From positions 62,001 to 126,000 of the forward strand of contig NZ_LYCS01000004.1 in NCBI RefSeq assembly GCF_001659985.1: a stretch of 64,000 nt of DNA. The letters run 5' to 3'. Under the pieces are notes generated by a model. The model was not told where the DNA came from. It made no database searches and worked only from the letters and a program-made list of their open reading frames with translations. Within the stretch, counting starts at the first letter, position 1. Every line of letters begins with the position of its first letter. This DNA comes from Oceanobacillus sp. Castelsardo (GTDB lineage Bacteria > Bacillota > Bacilli > Bacillales > Amphibacillaceae). Both the position numbers and the translations under genes were made by a program. This document shows positions 19,154 through 29,310 of the stretch, piece by piece.

Positions 19154-19191
19154 TATTCTTTTTGTTCATAATTAACAAAATGATGGATTTT

Positions 19192-20973
19192 TTAATTTTT
19201 ATCCCCAACAAATGGTTCGTTTAAATTAATTCCAAGTTCATTTAGCTGTGCGTTACTCACTTCACTTGGAGCTTCTGTCAATAAATCAGAAGCCGAAGAA
19301 GTTTTAGGGAATAGAATTGTATCACGCAAGTTAGACCTTCCTGCTAATAACATAATCATACGGTCTAACCCAAGTGCAACACCTCCATGTGGTGGCGCAC
19401 CAAATTCTAATGCTTCTAGTAAGAATCCAAATTGCTCTTGCGCTTGCTCTTCTGTGAATCCTAAAGCTTTGAACATTTGGTTCTGTACTTCACGTTTATG
19501 AATACGAACGGACCCTCCACCAAGCTCATAGCCGTTTAAGACAATATCATATGCATTAGCACGAACATCTTGTGGTGCTGTTTCAAGTTTGTCTATATCA
19601 CTTTCAACTGGTGAGGTGAATGGATGGTGAGCAGCCGTATATCTTCTTAACTCCTCATCATATTCAAGTAACGGCCAATCCGTTACCCATAAAAAGTTAA
19701 ATTTAGATTCATCAATAAGATTTAATTCATGTCCTAATTTTAATCTTAATGCTCCTAAACTATCGTAAACAACGCTATTCTTATCTGCAACGAATAAAAG
19801 TAAATCCCCATTTTTTACATTAGCTTTTGCAATTATACCTGATTTTTCATCATCACTTAAGAATTTCACAATTGGACCTTTTAATTCATCTTCTTCTAGT
19901 TTAAGCCATGCTAATCCTTTTGCACCATATATTTTTACAAAGTCGGTTAATTTATCAATATCTTTTCTAGAATAATTGCTAGCCTCTCCTTGAACATTTA
20001 GTAGTGCAACTTTACCATCCGTTTCCACCGCTTGTTTAAATACTTTGAAGTTGGAATCAGCAACTACATCCGATACGTGAACTAATTCAAGTCCAAATCT
20101 AGTATCTGGTTTATCTGAACCAAATCGATCCATCGCTTCTAGATAAGGCATTCTTGGAAGTGGTAATTCGATGTCGACTTCTTTTACTTCCTTCATCACT
20201 TTTTGCATCATACGTTCTGTCATTTCCATAATTTCATCACTCGTTAGAAATGATGTTTCAATATCCACTTGAGTGAATTCGGGTTGGCGATCTGCTCTCA
20301 AGTCTTCATCACGGAAGCATCGAGCAATTTGATAATATTTTTCAAATCCACTCATCATAATCAATTGTTTAAATAATTGAGGAGATTGTGGTAATGCATA
20401 AAATTCACCTGGATGTACACGACTAGGAACGAGATAATCACGAGCTCCTTCAGGTGTACTTTTCGTCAAAATTGGTGTTTCCATTTCCAAGAATCCTTCA
20501 TCATTAAGGAAATTACGTATTGCTTGTGTGGTATGATGACGTAATTTAAATGTATCCTGTAATGCACTTCTACGTAAGTCCATATAACGATATTTCAAAC
20601 GTAAATCCTCGGATACATCTGTTTCATCTTGGATGGTAAATGGCGGTGTGTTTGATTTATTTAAAATGTCAATTTCATGAGCTATAACTTCTATCGTTCC
20701 TGTTTTGATAGCAGGATTATAAGTAGATTCATCACGCGCCACTACTTCCCCTTTAATTTCCACTACATATTCCGATCTAATTTTATCCGCAATTTCTAAA
20801 GCTTCTTTAGAAAAGTCTGGGTTAAAGACAACTTGGACGATACCAGAAACATCGCGGAGATCAATAAAAATTAATCCCCCTAAGTCACGTCTTCTTTGTA
20901 CCCAACCTTTTAGTAGAACTTTTTGACTTATATGATCTTCTATTAATGAACCTGCTAAAAATCGTTTATCCAT
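19192..20973 (-). CDS. aspS: Aspartyl-tRNA synthetase
   Basis: A 593-residue bacterial-type class IIb synthetase. It has an N-terminal OB-fold anticodon-binding domain (about 1-105), catalytic core motif 2 [16 protein letters not shown] near 217, an inserted GAD domain at about 290-410, and motif 3 [15 protein letters not shown] near 528. ATG 20973 lies inside the last codons of hisS (8-nt overlap), so translation is coupled. The pair is served by one T-box leader upstream of hisS. Whether it is discriminating or also charges tRNA-Asn cannot be read from the sequence by eye. Confidence 0.98.
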   Translation of the reverse strand: MDKRFLAGSLIEDHISQKVLLKGWVQRRRDLGGLIFIDLRDVSGIVQVVFNPDFSKEALEIADKIRSEYVVEIKGEVVARDESTYNPAIKTGTIEVIAHEIDILNKSNTPPFTIQDETDVSEDLRLKYRYMDLRRSALQDTFKLRHHTTQAIRNFLNDEGFLEMETPILTKSTPEGARDYLVPSRVHPGEFYALPQSPQLFKQLIMMSGFEKYYQIARCFRDEDLRADRQPEFTQVDIETSFLTSDEIMEMTERMMQKVMKEVKEVDIELPLPRMPYLEAMDRFGSDKPDTRFGLELVHVSDVVADSNFKVFKQAVETDGKVALLNVQGEASNYSRKDIDKLTDFVKIYGAKGLAWLKLEEDELKGPIVKFLSDDEKSGIIAKANVKNGDLLLFVADKNSVVYDSLGALRLKLGHELNLIDESKFNFLWVTDWPLLEYDEELRRYTAAHHPFTSPVESDIDKLETAPQDVRANAYDIVLNGYELGGGSVRIHKREVQNQMFKALGFTEEQAQEQFGFLLEALEFGAPPHGGVALGLDRMIMLLAGRSNLRDTILFPKTSSASDLLTEAPSEVSNAQLNELGINLNEPFVGDKN

Positions 20974-22255
20974 TTTGTTTGCCTCCTTGAAGCTTGTCCT
21001 TCATTACATCAATTAATTTTTCTATTGGAACTTCTGTTTGCTCACCAGATTCCATAGATTTGACATTTACGATGTTTTTTTCTAATTCATTTTCACCTAA
21101 AATTAAAACATATTTTGCGTTTAATCGATCGGCAGATTTGAACTGTCCTTTCATTTTTCGATCCTGGTAATCTTTATCTACCTGAATTCCATTCCATCTT
21201 AATTCATGAACTAAGCGTACTGCTTCATTAACCGATTGTTCTCCTACTGCAACAAAATAACAATCTAATTCTTCATCCAACGGAACCGTGATACTTTCGG
21301 CTTCTAATGCCATTAATAGTCTTTCTAATCCCATTCCAAAACCTATACCCGGTGTACTCGGTCCACCTAATTCCTCTATCAAACCATTATATCTTCCGCC
21401 ACCAGCTAATGTCGTTATGGCACCGAAGCCTTTTGCATTACTCATAATTTCAAAGGCAGTGTGGTTGTAATAATCCAGTCCACGAACTAAATTAGGGTCT
21501 ACTTCATATTCAATTCCCATACTGGTTAAATGTAATTTCACTTGTTCAAAATATTCGTTGGAAGATTCATTTAGATAGTCTAATATTGAAGGAGCAGTCT
21601 CCATAGCCGGATGTTCTCTATCCTTTTTACAATCTAATACGCGAAGTGGGTTCTGCTCTAATCTTAGCTGACAGTCTTCACAAAGTTCTTCTTTATGTGG
21701 TGTAAAATGGTTGATCAATGCATTTCTATGATTTGTTCTACTTTCTTTATCACCTAAAGAATTAATGACTAATTTCAATGATTTTAATCCAAGTTCCTTG
21801 TATACGGTCATAGCTAAATCAATAGCCTCCGCATCCACAGCCGGATCATCACTCCCAAGAACTTCCACTCCAAATTGGTTTAATTGACGCATTCTTCCTT
21901 TTTGTGGACGTTCATAACGGAACATTTGGGCAAAATAATATAATTTAACCGGTTGATTTGCTTCACCAAATAATTTATGTTCTACAAATGCACGGGAAAC
22001 AGCGGCTGTTCCTTCTGGCCTAAGGGTTAAACTTCTCCCCCCACGGTCATTGAATGTATACATTTCCTTTTGAACAATATCAGTGGTATCCCCTACTCCG
22101 CGTGAGAATACTTCCGTATGTTCAAATAATGGCGTTCTAATTTCCTCATAATTAAATCTACTACATATATTCTTTATCTTTGATTCCACATATTGCCATT
22201 TTTTAGCATTTTTCGGCAAAATATCAACTGTACCTCTAGGCGCTTTCATATTCAA
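20966..22255 (-). CDS. hisS: Histidyl-tRNA synthetase
   Basis: A class IIa synthetase of about 429 residues with [11 protein letters not shown] at the N-terminus, histidine-binding motif [28 protein letters not shown], and a C-terminal anticodon-binding domain. The start is uncertain by two codons. TTG at 22255 is 8 nt from GGGAGG and is preferred; the ATG at 22249 would be 14 nt away. The frame is open further upstream into the T-box terminator, which is not coding. It is followed by aspS with an 8-nt overlap and controlled by the T-box at 22293-22558. Confidence 0.96.
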   Translation of the reverse strand: MNMKAPRGTVDILPKNAKKWQYVESKIKNICSRFNYEEIRTPLFEHTEVFSRGVGDTTDIVQKEMYTFNDRGGRSLTLRPEGTAAVSRAFVEHKLFGEANQPVKLYYFAQMFRYERPQKGRMRQLNQFGVEVLGSDDPAVDAEAIDLAMTVYKELGLKSLKLVINSLGDKESRTNHRNALINHFTPHKEELCEDCQLRLEQNPLRVLDCKKDREHPAMETAPSILDYLNESSNEYFEQVKLHLTSMGIEYEVDPNLVRGLDYYNHTAFEIMSNAKGFGAITTLAGGGRYNGLIEELGGPSTPGIGFGMGLERLLMALEAESITVPLDEELDCYFVAVGEQSVNEAVRLVHELRWNGIQVDKDYQDRKMKGQFKSADRLNAKYVLILGENELEKNIVNVKSMESGEQTEVPIEKLIDVMKDKLQGGKQNG

Positions 22256-22292
22256 TTGTTTTACCTCCCGAATTCCAATTATTTTTATGTAT

Positions 22293-22558
22293 AAAAAAAC
22301 CCTCATCCCCTATTTAATAGAAGGGACGAGAGTTTGCCCGCGTTGCCACCCTAGTTAATGCCTTTACGCATTCGCTTTTCACAGTTAACGCCTGCAAAAC
22401 GTTCATACCTACTATATTTCGATACAAATCCTAAGGAATGTCTTTCATTAGTACGTTCTGCGAAGATGTTTTCAGCCAAGACATCTTTTCTCTTTTCAGC
22501 CGTTCCCTAATTACTCTTTCCCTCAATGGATGTAAGCTATTAAATCTAATCATGAATG
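22293..22558 (-). promoter_or_regulatory. T-box leader of hisS-aspS, specifier GAC (Asp) overlapping CAU (His)
   Basis: The T-box sequence AGGGTGGCAACGCGG is at 22352-22338. A terminator (CTCTCGTCCCTTCTATT and complement, then TTTTTTT) spans about 22335-22293. The specifier region reads GAAAGACATTCC. In the register of the alaS and valS leaders the codon is GAC (22442-22440, Asp); the shifted triplet CAT (22440-22438) is a His codon. Confidence 0.9.
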
Positions 22559-22564
22559 AATATA

Positions 22565-22593
22565 ATAATAATCTTTAATTTTTGTAATGTCAA
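22565..22593 (-). promoter_or_regulatory. Sigma-A promoter of hisS-aspS
   Basis: Minus strand: TTGACA (22593-22588), 17-bp spacer, TATTAT (22570-22565). The -35 overlaps the stop codon of the small ORF at 22590-22763. Confidence 0.88.
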
Positions 22594-22763
22594 GAGCGAT
22601 TTAACTTTTTCTTTAACATTTTCACTTCACCAATAGAAATCCCGAATTCCTCTGCTATTTCCATATAATTAGCATGCCCTTCGAGGTCATTAAACCGATG
22701 TAAATCAACACCAAAAATATCCTTACTATTTCCTGCAGACCATTGTTTATCTTGTAATCTCAA
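22590..22763 (-). CDS. Small helix-turn-helix-like protein, 57 residues
   Basis: The minus strand carries an ORF starting at TTG 22763, 7 nt after GGAGG, and ending TGA at 22592-22590. The product begins MRLQDKQWSAGNSKDIFGVD and ends with NYMEIAEEFGISIGEVKMLKKKLNRS. The last 30 residues have the pattern of a helix-turn-helix (AEEFGIS, then a turn, then VKMLKKKL), like sigma-factor region 4 fragments. I recall similar short proteins in other Bacillaceae at hisS but cannot name the family. The stop overlaps the hisS -35 box. Codon use and the strong ribosome site support a real gene. Confidence 0.72.
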   Translation of the reverse strand: MRLQDKQWSAGNSKDIFGVDLHRFNDLEGHANYMEIAEEFGISIGEVKMLKKKLNRS

Positions 22764-22943
22764 TTCGTCTCCTCCTTTAGTTATTATAGCTTTGCCTAAA
22801 GAAGTGAATTTTATTATACGAAGGGGAAATATTATATTGGATAATGATTCGATGGTTCAGGAGGATAAGTTATTTGCTTTATTTAAGTAAAATATTGAGT
22901 TTCTTAGTAGGCGTCTTTATTATATCAAATAAAGAAATAGCCA

Positions 22944-22998
22944 AAATTAAAAAGAAGGTTGTCTCAAAACTAAAAATAGCTCCATTAAGACAACCTTC
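22944..22998 (-). terminator. Terminator of dtd (relA-dtd transcript)
   Basis: Stem GAAGGTTGTCT (22954-22964) with AGACAACCTTC (22988-22998), followed on the minus strand by TTTTTAATTTT. The 23-nt loop begins CAAAAC, a form often seen for this terminator type in Firmicutes. Confidence 0.85.
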
Positions 22999-23003
22999 TC
23001 TTA

Positions 23004-23450
23004 TCATTTATCTTTAGTGTCTATAATAAAAGTTACCGGGCCTACATTCGTAAGAGCAACATCCATCATTGCTCCGAACTTTCCCGTTTGAACAGAGATT
23101 CCTTGTTCTCCTAGTTTTTCATTAAACTTTTCATACAACTCGTTGGCAAAATCCGGTTGTGCTGCTTTTGTAAAACTCGGCCTTCTTCCCTTTCTTGTAT
23201 CACCATAAAGGGTGAATTGGGAAATGGATAATATGCTACCACCAATGTCTAAAAGAGAATCATTCATTTTCCCATTTTCATCCTCAAACACTCTTAAATG
23301 AATGATCTTCTTTACAAGATAGTCCATATCTTCCTCATTGTCTTCATGTGTTACACCTAAAAGAACAACAAATCCATTATCTATTTCCCCAATGATTTTT
23401 CCGTCTACTTTTACATTTGCATTTCGGGCACGTTGTATTACGGCTTTCAT
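23004..23450 (-). CDS. dtd: D-aminoacyl-tRNA deacylase
   Basis: A 148-residue DTD. It hydrolyses D-Tyr-tRNA and other D-aminoacyl-tRNAs (and glycyl-tRNA-Ala), protecting translation. The active-site motifs [19 protein letters not shown] (around 77-95) and [11 protein letters not shown] (136-146) are complete; the GPVT loop is the cross-subunit chiral-proofreading motif. The N-terminus [17 protein letters not shown] is standard. ATG 23450 follows AAGGTA, a modest ribosome site. It is 30 nt after relA and ends in a strong terminator. Confidence 0.97.
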   Translation of the reverse strand: MKAVIQRARNANVKVDGKIIGEIDNGFVVLLGVTHEDNEEDMDYLVKKIIHLRVFEDENGKMNDSLLDIGGSILSISQFTLYGDTRKGRRPSFTKAAQPDFANELYEKFNEKLGEQGISVQTGKFGAMMDVALTNVGPVTFIIDTKDK

Positions 23451-23480
23451 AAAAAATCATACCTTCTTTACAATAGATAA

Positions 23481-25682
23481 TTAATGCAATACTCTTGTTA
23501 CACTATATACATCTTTAATTTGTTTAATCCGTTCCACTATTTTTCTTAAATGTTGTGTATTATGAATTAGAATCGTTATTTGGATGGTTGCAATTCGATT
23601 TCGATCTGCTTTTCCATTTACATGAGTCATGTTCGTACGCATTTCATTCACCGCTTGTAAGACTTCATTTAAAAGACCTCTACGGTCGTAAGCAAATACT
23701 TCTAAATCTACATGATAGGTCTTATCAACCGTCTGTTCATTTGTCCAATCAACCTGCAGAAAACGTTGTTTAGCTTCTTCCGTTTGTACATTTGGACAGT
23801 CTGCACGATGAACGGATACTCCTCTTCCTTTCGTTATATATCCGGTAATTTCGTCACCCGGCACTGGACTGCAGCATTTAGCTAGTCGAACTAAAAGGTT
23901 ATCAACACCCTCAACACGTACACCTGAGTCTTTTTTATTTAACTTCCAATCATTTACTCCTGATTTTGATTCATTTATTTTCTTTTCTAAATCTTGTTCT
24001 TTTTGTTGTGCTTCCCGTATCTTTTCCGTTAAACGGGTTGCAACTAAAGCGGCTGTAATCCCTTGATACCCTACTGCAGCATACATATCCTCTTCATTCA
24101 CAAAATTAAAACGCTCTAATACTCGTTGCAAATTATCCGGGGTTAGTACATCTTTAGGTCGTATTCCTAATGCACGTATCTCTTTTTCAACCGCTTCTTT
24201 TCCTTTAAGTACATTTTCTTCTTTACGTTGTTTTTTGAAAAACGCTCTAATTTTACTTTTTGCTTGCGATGTTTGGGTTATCTTTAACCAATCATGTGAA
24301 GGACCATAAGAATGTTTAGATGTCATCACTTCAATAATATCGCCATTTTTCAATTTGTAATCCAATGGTTCCATCTTCCCATTAATCTTGGCTCCGACCG
24401 TTCTATTACCTATTTCCGTATGAATTTTATAAGCAAAATCAAGTGGAACGGAACCTGAAGGAAGTTCAATTACATCTCCCTTTGGTGTGAAAACATAAAC
24501 CATATCAGAAAACAGATCAACTTTTAGTGATTCAATAAATTCTTCAGCATCATGTGCGTCACTTTGCCATTCAAGAATTTCTCTAAAGAGTGTTAGTTTC
24601 TCTTCAAATGATTTAGTGCCGTTCTTAACTTGTTTTCCTTCCTTGTAAGCCCAATGAGCTGCTATTCCATATTCGGCAATTTCATGCATTTCTTTTGTTC
24701 GTATTTGAACTTCTAAAGGATCTCCTTTTGGACCAATAACAGTTGTATGAAGTGATTGGTAAAGATTTTGCTTCGGCATGGCAATATAATCTTTAAATCT
24801 ACCAGGCATTGGCTTCCAGTTCGTATGAATGATCCCAAGTGCTGCATAACAATCCTTGATACTATTTACAATGATTCGAACTGCTAACAAATCATATATC
24901 TCATTAAACTGTTTATTTTGTTTTGCCATTTTTTGATAGATGCTATATAAATGTTTCGGTCTACCTGATATCTCCGCTTCAATATTTACGTCTCGTAATT
25001 CCTTCGTCAATCCTTCAATTACTTCCTTAATATAAAACTCTCGCTCTTCTCTTTTTTGCTTCATTAAATGGACAATACGGTAATATTGTTGGGGATTTAA
25101 ATAGCGTAATGCGGTATCTTCTAATTCCCATTTAATTGTTGAGATACCTAATCGATGAGCTAAAGGAGCAAATATTTCGATTGTTTCCTTTGCCTTGATA
25201 CGTTGTTTTTCTGGAGGCAAATATTTTAACGTTCTCATGTTGTGTAAACGGTCAGCTAATTTTATTAAAATAACCCGAATATCTTTTGCCATCGCTACAA
25301 ACATTTTTCGATGATTTTCTGCTTGCAAATCTTGTTTTGACTTATATTTAATTTTTCCTAATTTCGTAACACCATCAACTAGCATAGCAACTTCATGATT
25401 AAATTCTTTCTCGATATCGTCCAAAGTAATATCAGTGTCTTCTACCACATCATGAAGAAAGCCACCTACAATCGTTTCTGCATCCATTTCTAAATCGACT
25501 AAAATCCCTGCGACTTGAATAGGATGAATGATATAAGGCTCACCTGATTTTCTAAATTGCTCCTTATGTGCTTCTTTCGCATATTCGTATGCACGATTAA
25601 TAAAAGCTATTTCTTCTTGATTAAGGTATTTGCTAGCTTTTTGAGTAATGTCTTCTATTGTATAGTTGCTGTCTTTTGGCAT
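23481..25682 (-). CDS. relA: Bifunctional (p)ppGpp synthetase/hydrolase RelA
   Basis: A 733-residue long RelA/SpoT homologue. Domains in order: HD hydrolase (about 30-200, with FLHDVVEDTD intact so hydrolysis is expected), synthetase (about 230-350, including KPMPGRFKDYIAMPKQNLYQSLHT), TGS (about 390-450, VYVFTPKGDVIELP), a zinc-finger/helical region with AKCCSPVPGDEI, and a C-terminal ACT domain. The start is ATG 25682 after AAAGGTGA; the 49-codon upstream open frame runs through a repeat hairpin and is not coding. A promoter at 25898-25926 gives a leader of about 210 nt. Confidence 0.97.
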   Translation of the reverse strand: MPKDSNYTIEDITQKASKYLNQEEIAFINRAYEYAKEAHKEQFRKSGEPYIIHPIQVAGILVDLEMDAETIVGGFLHDVVEDTDITLDDIEKEFNHEVAMLVDGVTKLGKIKYKSKQDLQAENHRKMFVAMAKDIRVILIKLADRLHNMRTLKYLPPEKQRIKAKETIEIFAPLAHRLGISTIKWELEDTALRYLNPQQYYRIVHLMKQKREEREFYIKEVIEGLTKELRDVNIEAEISGRPKHLYSIYQKMAKQNKQFNEIYDLLAVRIIVNSIKDCYAALGIIHTNWKPMPGRFKDYIAMPKQNLYQSLHTTVIGPKGDPLEVQIRTKEMHEIAEYGIAAHWAYKEGKQVKNGTKSFEEKLTLFREILEWQSDAHDAEEFIESLKVDLFSDMVYVFTPKGDVIELPSGSVPLDFAYKIHTEIGNRTVGAKINGKMEPLDYKLKNGDIIEVMTSKHSYGPSHDWLKITQTSQAKSKIRAFFKKQRKEENVLKGKEAVEKEIRALGIRPKDVLTPDNLQRVLERFNFVNEEDMYAAVGYQGITAALVATRLTEKIREAQQKEQDLEKKINESKSGVNDWKLNKKDSGVRVEGVDNLLVRLAKCCSPVPGDEITGYITKGRGVSVHRADCPNVQTEEAKQRFLQVDWTNEQTVDKTYHVDLEVFAYDRRGLLNEVLQAVNEMRTNMTHVNGKADRNRIATIQITILIHNTQHLRKIVERIKQIKDVYSVTRVLH

Positions 25683-25702
25683 ATAATCACCTTTATTGAA
25701 TT

Positions 25703-25759
25703 TTAGAAAACGAAGGCATTCGCTAATAGGATGGCCGGATGCCTTTGTTGCATTTACGC
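25703..25759. repeat. Dispersed hairpin repeat, family 1 (copy 3)
   Basis: TTAGAAAACGAAGGCATTCG and the complementary GCCGGATGCCTTTGTTGCATTTACGC form an imperfect hairpin 20 nt upstream of the relA start codon, within its leader. Confidence 0.7.
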
Positions 25760-25897
25760 AGGAAGAAAGTTTATATTTATCACCAAGGTGAAATCCTAAT
25801 ACTAAGAGAGTATAGGAAAAAACTCCCAATCGCTTGCTGTATCGAATCTGCTTCCTGCTATATTTTTAACTTTTCCTAACGTGTAAATATAATCATC

Positions 25898-25926
25898 ATT
25901 ATAGGACCTTTTTCTAACAGTGTCCA
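25898..25926 (-). promoter_or_regulatory. Candidate sigma-A promoter of relA
   Basis: Minus strand: TGGACA (25926-25921), 17-bp spacer, TATAAT (25903-25898). The predicted start is near 25891, leaving a leader of about 209 nt. Confidence 0.75.
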
Positions 25927-25971
25927 CCATAAATTTTGAATAAGTATTTATATATGAAATTTAACAATAAT

Positions 25972-26013
25972 TTAAAGAGGTCCGACGCAAGATATTTCCC
26001 GTCAGACCTCTTT
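25972..26013 (-). terminator. Terminator of recJ-apt
   Basis: AAAGAGGTC-GACG (25974-25987) pairs with CGTC-GACCTCTTT (26000-26013) apart from one C/A mismatch, and is followed by AAATTATT on the minus strand. It lies 2 nt after the apt stop. Confidence 0.8.
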
Positions 26014-26015
26014 TA

Positions 26016-26528
26016 TTAATAACTCATAAGAGTTAATACGTCATAGTCTTTTAATTTATCCATTCCATTTAAGTAAGTTAGTTCTATTATAAATGCACAA
26101 CCTACAACGATTCCGCCCAATTCTTCTACTAGCTTAATGGTTGCTTCGATTGTTCCACCTGTTGCTAACAAATCATCTGTAATTAAAACACGTTGTCCTG
26201 GTTTGATAGAATCTTTGTGAATGGTTAAGACATCTTTTCCATATTCTAACCCATAATCTACTTTTATTACCTCTCGTGGTAATTTACCTTCTTTTCGTAC
26301 TGGTGCAAACCCAATACCTAGAGCATATGATACCGGGCAACCAATAATAAATCCTCTAGCTTCCGGACCAACTACAATATCTACTTCTTTTTCTTTTGCA
26401 TAGTTAACAATTTCATTTATTGCAGACTTATAAGCATCTCCATCATTCATTAAAGGAGTAATATCCTTAAATTGAATTCCTTCTTTTGGGTAGTTCTCCA
26501 CAATTTCTATATAGTTTTTATAGTCCAT
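26016..26528 (-). CDS. apt: Adenine phosphoribosyltransferase
   Basis: A 170-residue type I phosphoribosyltransferase that makes AMP from adenine and PRPP in purine salvage. The PRPP-binding motif [16 protein letters not shown] is at about 117-132; the N-terminal [15 protein letters not shown] and [19 protein letters not shown] segments are typical. ATG 26528 is 9 nt from GGAGG; the in-frame TTG two codons upstream is too close. The start lies inside the end of recJ (11-nt overlap), so the two are coupled. It is upstream of relA, as in most Bacilli. Confidence 0.97.
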   Translation of the reverse strand: MDYKNYIEIVENYPKEGIQFKDITPLMNDGDAYKSAINEIVNYAKEKEVDIVVGPEARGFIIGCPVSYALGIGFAPVRKEGKLPREVIKVDYGLEYGKDVLTIHKDSIKPGQRVLITDDLLATGGTIEATIKLVEELGGIVVGCAFIIELTYLNGMDKLKDYDVLTLMSY

Positions 26529-28827
26529 TGACAACTTCCTCCTTGGTGGTTTCCGACTGTTCTCTACAATTTGTAAACCAAGTCTTTAATTCCTCATAAT
26601 TTGAATAGTATAACGTTTTTTCGACTTCTATTCTTTTCAGTCTATCTTTATATGATGCAGAATCGGTAAGATCACGTTTTTCTGGATTTGGATTTACTTT
26701 AACAATACCGTTCTCTATTTTAACAAAATCCAATTCGAAAAACACTTTTGACATAAAAATAATTCTTTCTTTATTCCAACCCTTTACATTCATAATTGCC
26801 TTTAATTCTCGTTTTAAATCCACCATCTTTCGTTTTTTTATGAGGGCATAATACCAAATAAATTCTTCTCTTTTTGGAAATGAAGTAAGATAAGCACTTT
26901 CTTCGACTGAATAACATGCATAAATTATTTTTGGTTTTGTAGCATTGACAACCCTCTTAAGGATTTCTAAATTCGGTGGTAAATCACATATATACAGCAT
27001 ATCTATTTCTTCTAAATTCATCATTTCTTGATACATTTTATGATAAATAGATGCGTCAACATTTAGCTGTCCGTTACTTACAGCCAAAATCCTTTGATCA
27101 GAGATTGGCTGAATTTGAATCTGTCTTCTCCCTCTTTGATCAAACAACTGCCAAGAGTCAATTTTCATGTCCTGGATCATAATTTGTGCTTTTTTATTTC
27201 CATTCCACTCATTGATCCCAAGATCCCCAACAACAGATATGGGAGTATTTGGCGATATAGAATGATATAAGTGACCAAGGCCAAATCCAATACTCTCTAT
27301 TTGTGAAGAATCCTTATTAAATTGAAGCTTAAGATGATTTCTAGCACTTCCAATTTGGCGAACATCAGTAGGAATATCTTTTATTTCAAAAACAGGTTTC
27401 GGATTTTTCATTCCAAATGGTGCAAGACGGCCAATTTCATAAATTAAATCTACACTTATTCCAGAAATATCTAACGTACTGCTAATTTCAATTTCTTGTT
27501 TAAAATCTTCTTCCGTTAATTCTTCTAATATAAATGAATTTAATCTTTCGCTTATAAGTTCTATATTTCCTAGCGGGATTGTCATTCCAGCAGCCTGAGC
27601 ATGTCCTCCAAAATGAGTAAACAGTTCCCTTACCTTCATACAATGAGTAAACAGATCAAATGCCGGTATACTCCTTGCAGATCCCTTTGCTGCTTGTAAT
27701 TCAGGCTTAATTGTGAGAACAATAGCAGGTCGATCATATTTTCTAACTAATTTTGAAGCAACTATCCCTAATACTCCTTCATTCCAACCTTCTTTCGCAA
27801 CTACAATGACTCCATTAATATCCTGAATTATTTCTTCAGCTTCTTTCACAATTTCATTTACAATTTTTTGCCTTTTTTCGTTCAGACCTTGGATTTCTCG
27901 AGCAATCTCCATTGCTTCTACTAGATTATCTGACATTAAAAGTTGTACAGCTAAGTCGGCATCCTGTAATCTTCCAACAGCGTTAAGTCTAGGTCCTATT
28001 GAAAAGCCAACATCCTCTTCCGTGACATTTCCCTCAATATTACTTACGCTTTTTAAAGCTTGGATTCCAACATTTTTTGATATTGTTAATGCATGCAATC
28101 CAAAATACGCAAAAATTCGATTTTCATCAACTAATGGTACTAAGTCTGCTATTGTTCCAATCGCAACAAATTCAAGCAAATGTTTAGGGAAATATCCTAA
28201 TAAACTTTCCGCAAATTTAAAAGCTACCCCTACTCCTGCAAGTTCTTTAAAAGGGTAATTTGGAGAACATTTAGGATGGATAATTGCAAACGCTTCTGGT
28301 AATTCTTCTTGTATCTCATGGTGATCCGTAATAATTAAATCAATCCCTAATTCCTTGGCAACAAAGGCTTCATATACTGCAGCAATACCTGTATCTACAG
28401 TAATAATCACCGAGAATCCTTCTTCATGGGCTTTTACAAATGCATCTTCATTAGGCCCATAGCCTTCCGTAAATCGGTTTGGTATATAAAATTCACAATC
28501 AGCACCAAGTTCTTGCAACGTTTTTAACATAACAGTCGTTGAGCTAACACCGTCAGCATCATAATCACCAAAGACTAGTATTTTTTCCTTATTATGAATA
28601 GCATCATGAATTCGTTCGCTCGCTTTCCCTATCGAATCGAACCATTCTGCGCTATGTAGATTATTTAAATCAGGCGATAAAAATCGATTCACTTCATCTT
28701 CTGATGTTATTCCTCTTTGTACTAACATCTTTTTTAGAACTGGAGATAGGTCAGTGAATTCGTCCATGGACGCTACCGCATTATCTTCCACCTCTACATA
28801 TTTCCACTTAGATCTATTCTGTAACAT
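26518..28827 (-). CDS. recJ: Single-stranded-DNA-specific exonuclease RecJ
   Basis: A 769-residue DHH/DHHA1 phosphoesterase that degrades 5' ends of single-stranded DNA in recombination and mismatch repair. The DHH domain has [16 protein letters not shown] near 78-93, VDTGIAA and [10 protein letters not shown] near 150. The DHHA1 domain has [17 protein letters not shown] and [15 protein letters not shown]-terminal extension of about 200 residues is typical of Bacillus RecJ. ATG 28827 follows AGGGGTG. It overlaps apt by 11 nt. Confidence 0.96.
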   Translation of the reverse strand: MLQNRSKWKYVEVEDNAVASMDEFTDLSPVLKKMLVQRGITSEDEVNRFLSPDLNNLHSAEWFDSIGKASERIHDAIHNKEKILVFGDYDADGVSSTTVMLKTLQELGADCEFYIPNRFTEGYGPNEDAFVKAHEEGFSVIITVDTGIAAVYEAFVAKELGIDLIITDHHEIQEELPEAFAIIHPKCSPNYPFKELAGVGVAFKFAESLLGYFPKHLLEFVAIGTIADLVPLVDENRIFAYFGLHALTISKNVGIQALKSVSNIEGNVTEEDVGFSIGPRLNAVGRLQDADLAVQLLMSDNLVEAMEIAREIQGLNEKRQKIVNEIVKEAEEIIQDINGVIVVAKEGWNEGVLGIVASKLVRKYDRPAIVLTIKPELQAAKGSARSIPAFDLFTHCMKVRELFTHFGGHAQAAGMTIPLGNIELISERLNSFILEELTEEDFKQEIEISSTLDISGISVDLIYEIGRLAPFGMKNPKPVFEIKDIPTDVRQIGSARNHLKLQFNKDSSQIESIGFGLGHLYHSISPNTPISVVGDLGINEWNGNKKAQIMIQDMKIDSWQLFDQRGRRQIQIQPISDQRILAVSNGQLNVDASIYHKMYQEMMNLEEIDMLYICDLPPNLEILKRVVNATKPKIIYACYSVEESAYLTSFPKREEFIWYYALIKKRKMVDLKRELKAIMNVKGWNKERIIFMSKVFFELDFVKIENGIVKVNPNPEKRDLTDSASYKDRLKRIEVEKTLYYSNYEELKTWFTNCREQSETTKEEVVNGL

Positions 28828-28887
28828 ACATTCACCCCTGACCAACCTATTATACTAGAGTGTGGTAGGGGTAGCAAACTAGATTTT

Positions 28888-29205
28888 TTATGAATGTCCT
28901 ATTTCAGTTTCTTCCAATCCAGAATCCTTATCTAGTAATTCATTTTCATTTAAGATTGTTTCCATACGAATCTTCTCTTTCTTTAATTGTTTCATTTGTT
29001 TTTGTAGTTTAAACATTTTTAATGCCCCAACTGCTGCTGTTATTAATCCCCCCATTAGTACCGAAAACAATATTACTAATATTAATGGGGAGGAACCCGA
29101 CCAAAATAAGTAATTAACTTCTACTGGCTCAACATTCATAATGGCAAACACTGCTACAATAATAATAAAAATAATTGCTAAAAGAACATAAGATTGCCCC
29201 TTCAT
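28888..29205 (-). CDS. yrvD: LapA-domain (DUF1049) membrane protein, YrvD-like
   Basis: A 105-residue protein with two membrane segments (about 4-24 and 38-62, including PLILVILFSVLMGGLITAAVG), then a basic cytoplasmic coiled coil and an acidic tail. The LapA family is named for LPS assembly in Gram-negatives; its role in Firmicutes is not known. ATG 29205 follows GGAGGAATA. It lies between secDF and recJ as in B. subtilis, where yrvC (a TrkA-C protein) is also present; yrvC is missing here. Confidence 0.85.
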   Translation of the reverse strand: MKGQSYVLLAIIFIIIVAVFAIMNVEPVEVNYLFWSGSSPLILVILFSVLMGGLITAAVGALKMFKLQKQMKQLKKEKIRMETILNENELLDKDSGLEETEIGHS

Positions 29206-29257
29206 TTTTATTCCTCCTAACGTATTATAAAGGTTTCCACTTTAACTTACCCTTTTT

Positions 29258-29300
29258 TAAGAAATTAAACCCACATTGCAGTAGCAACATGGGTTTAATT
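29258..29300 (-). terminator. Terminator of secDF
   Basis: Stem ATTAAACCCA(C)ATTG at 29264-29278 with CAA(C)ATGGGTTTAAT at 29285-29299, about 12 nt after the secDF stop and before yrvD. Confidence 0.8.
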
Positions 29301-29310
29301 GTATATATAT

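Noticed and set aside
18969-19175. 68-codon plus-strand ORF between rsfA and aspS
   Set aside because: It lies antisense over the 6S RNA gene and its promoter, has no ribosome site and no protein-like pattern.
25683-25829. 49-codon N-terminal extension of relA
   Set aside because: It runs through the family-1 hairpin, is not RelA-like, and ATG 25682 has the proper ribosome site and the normal start MPKDSNYTIEDI.
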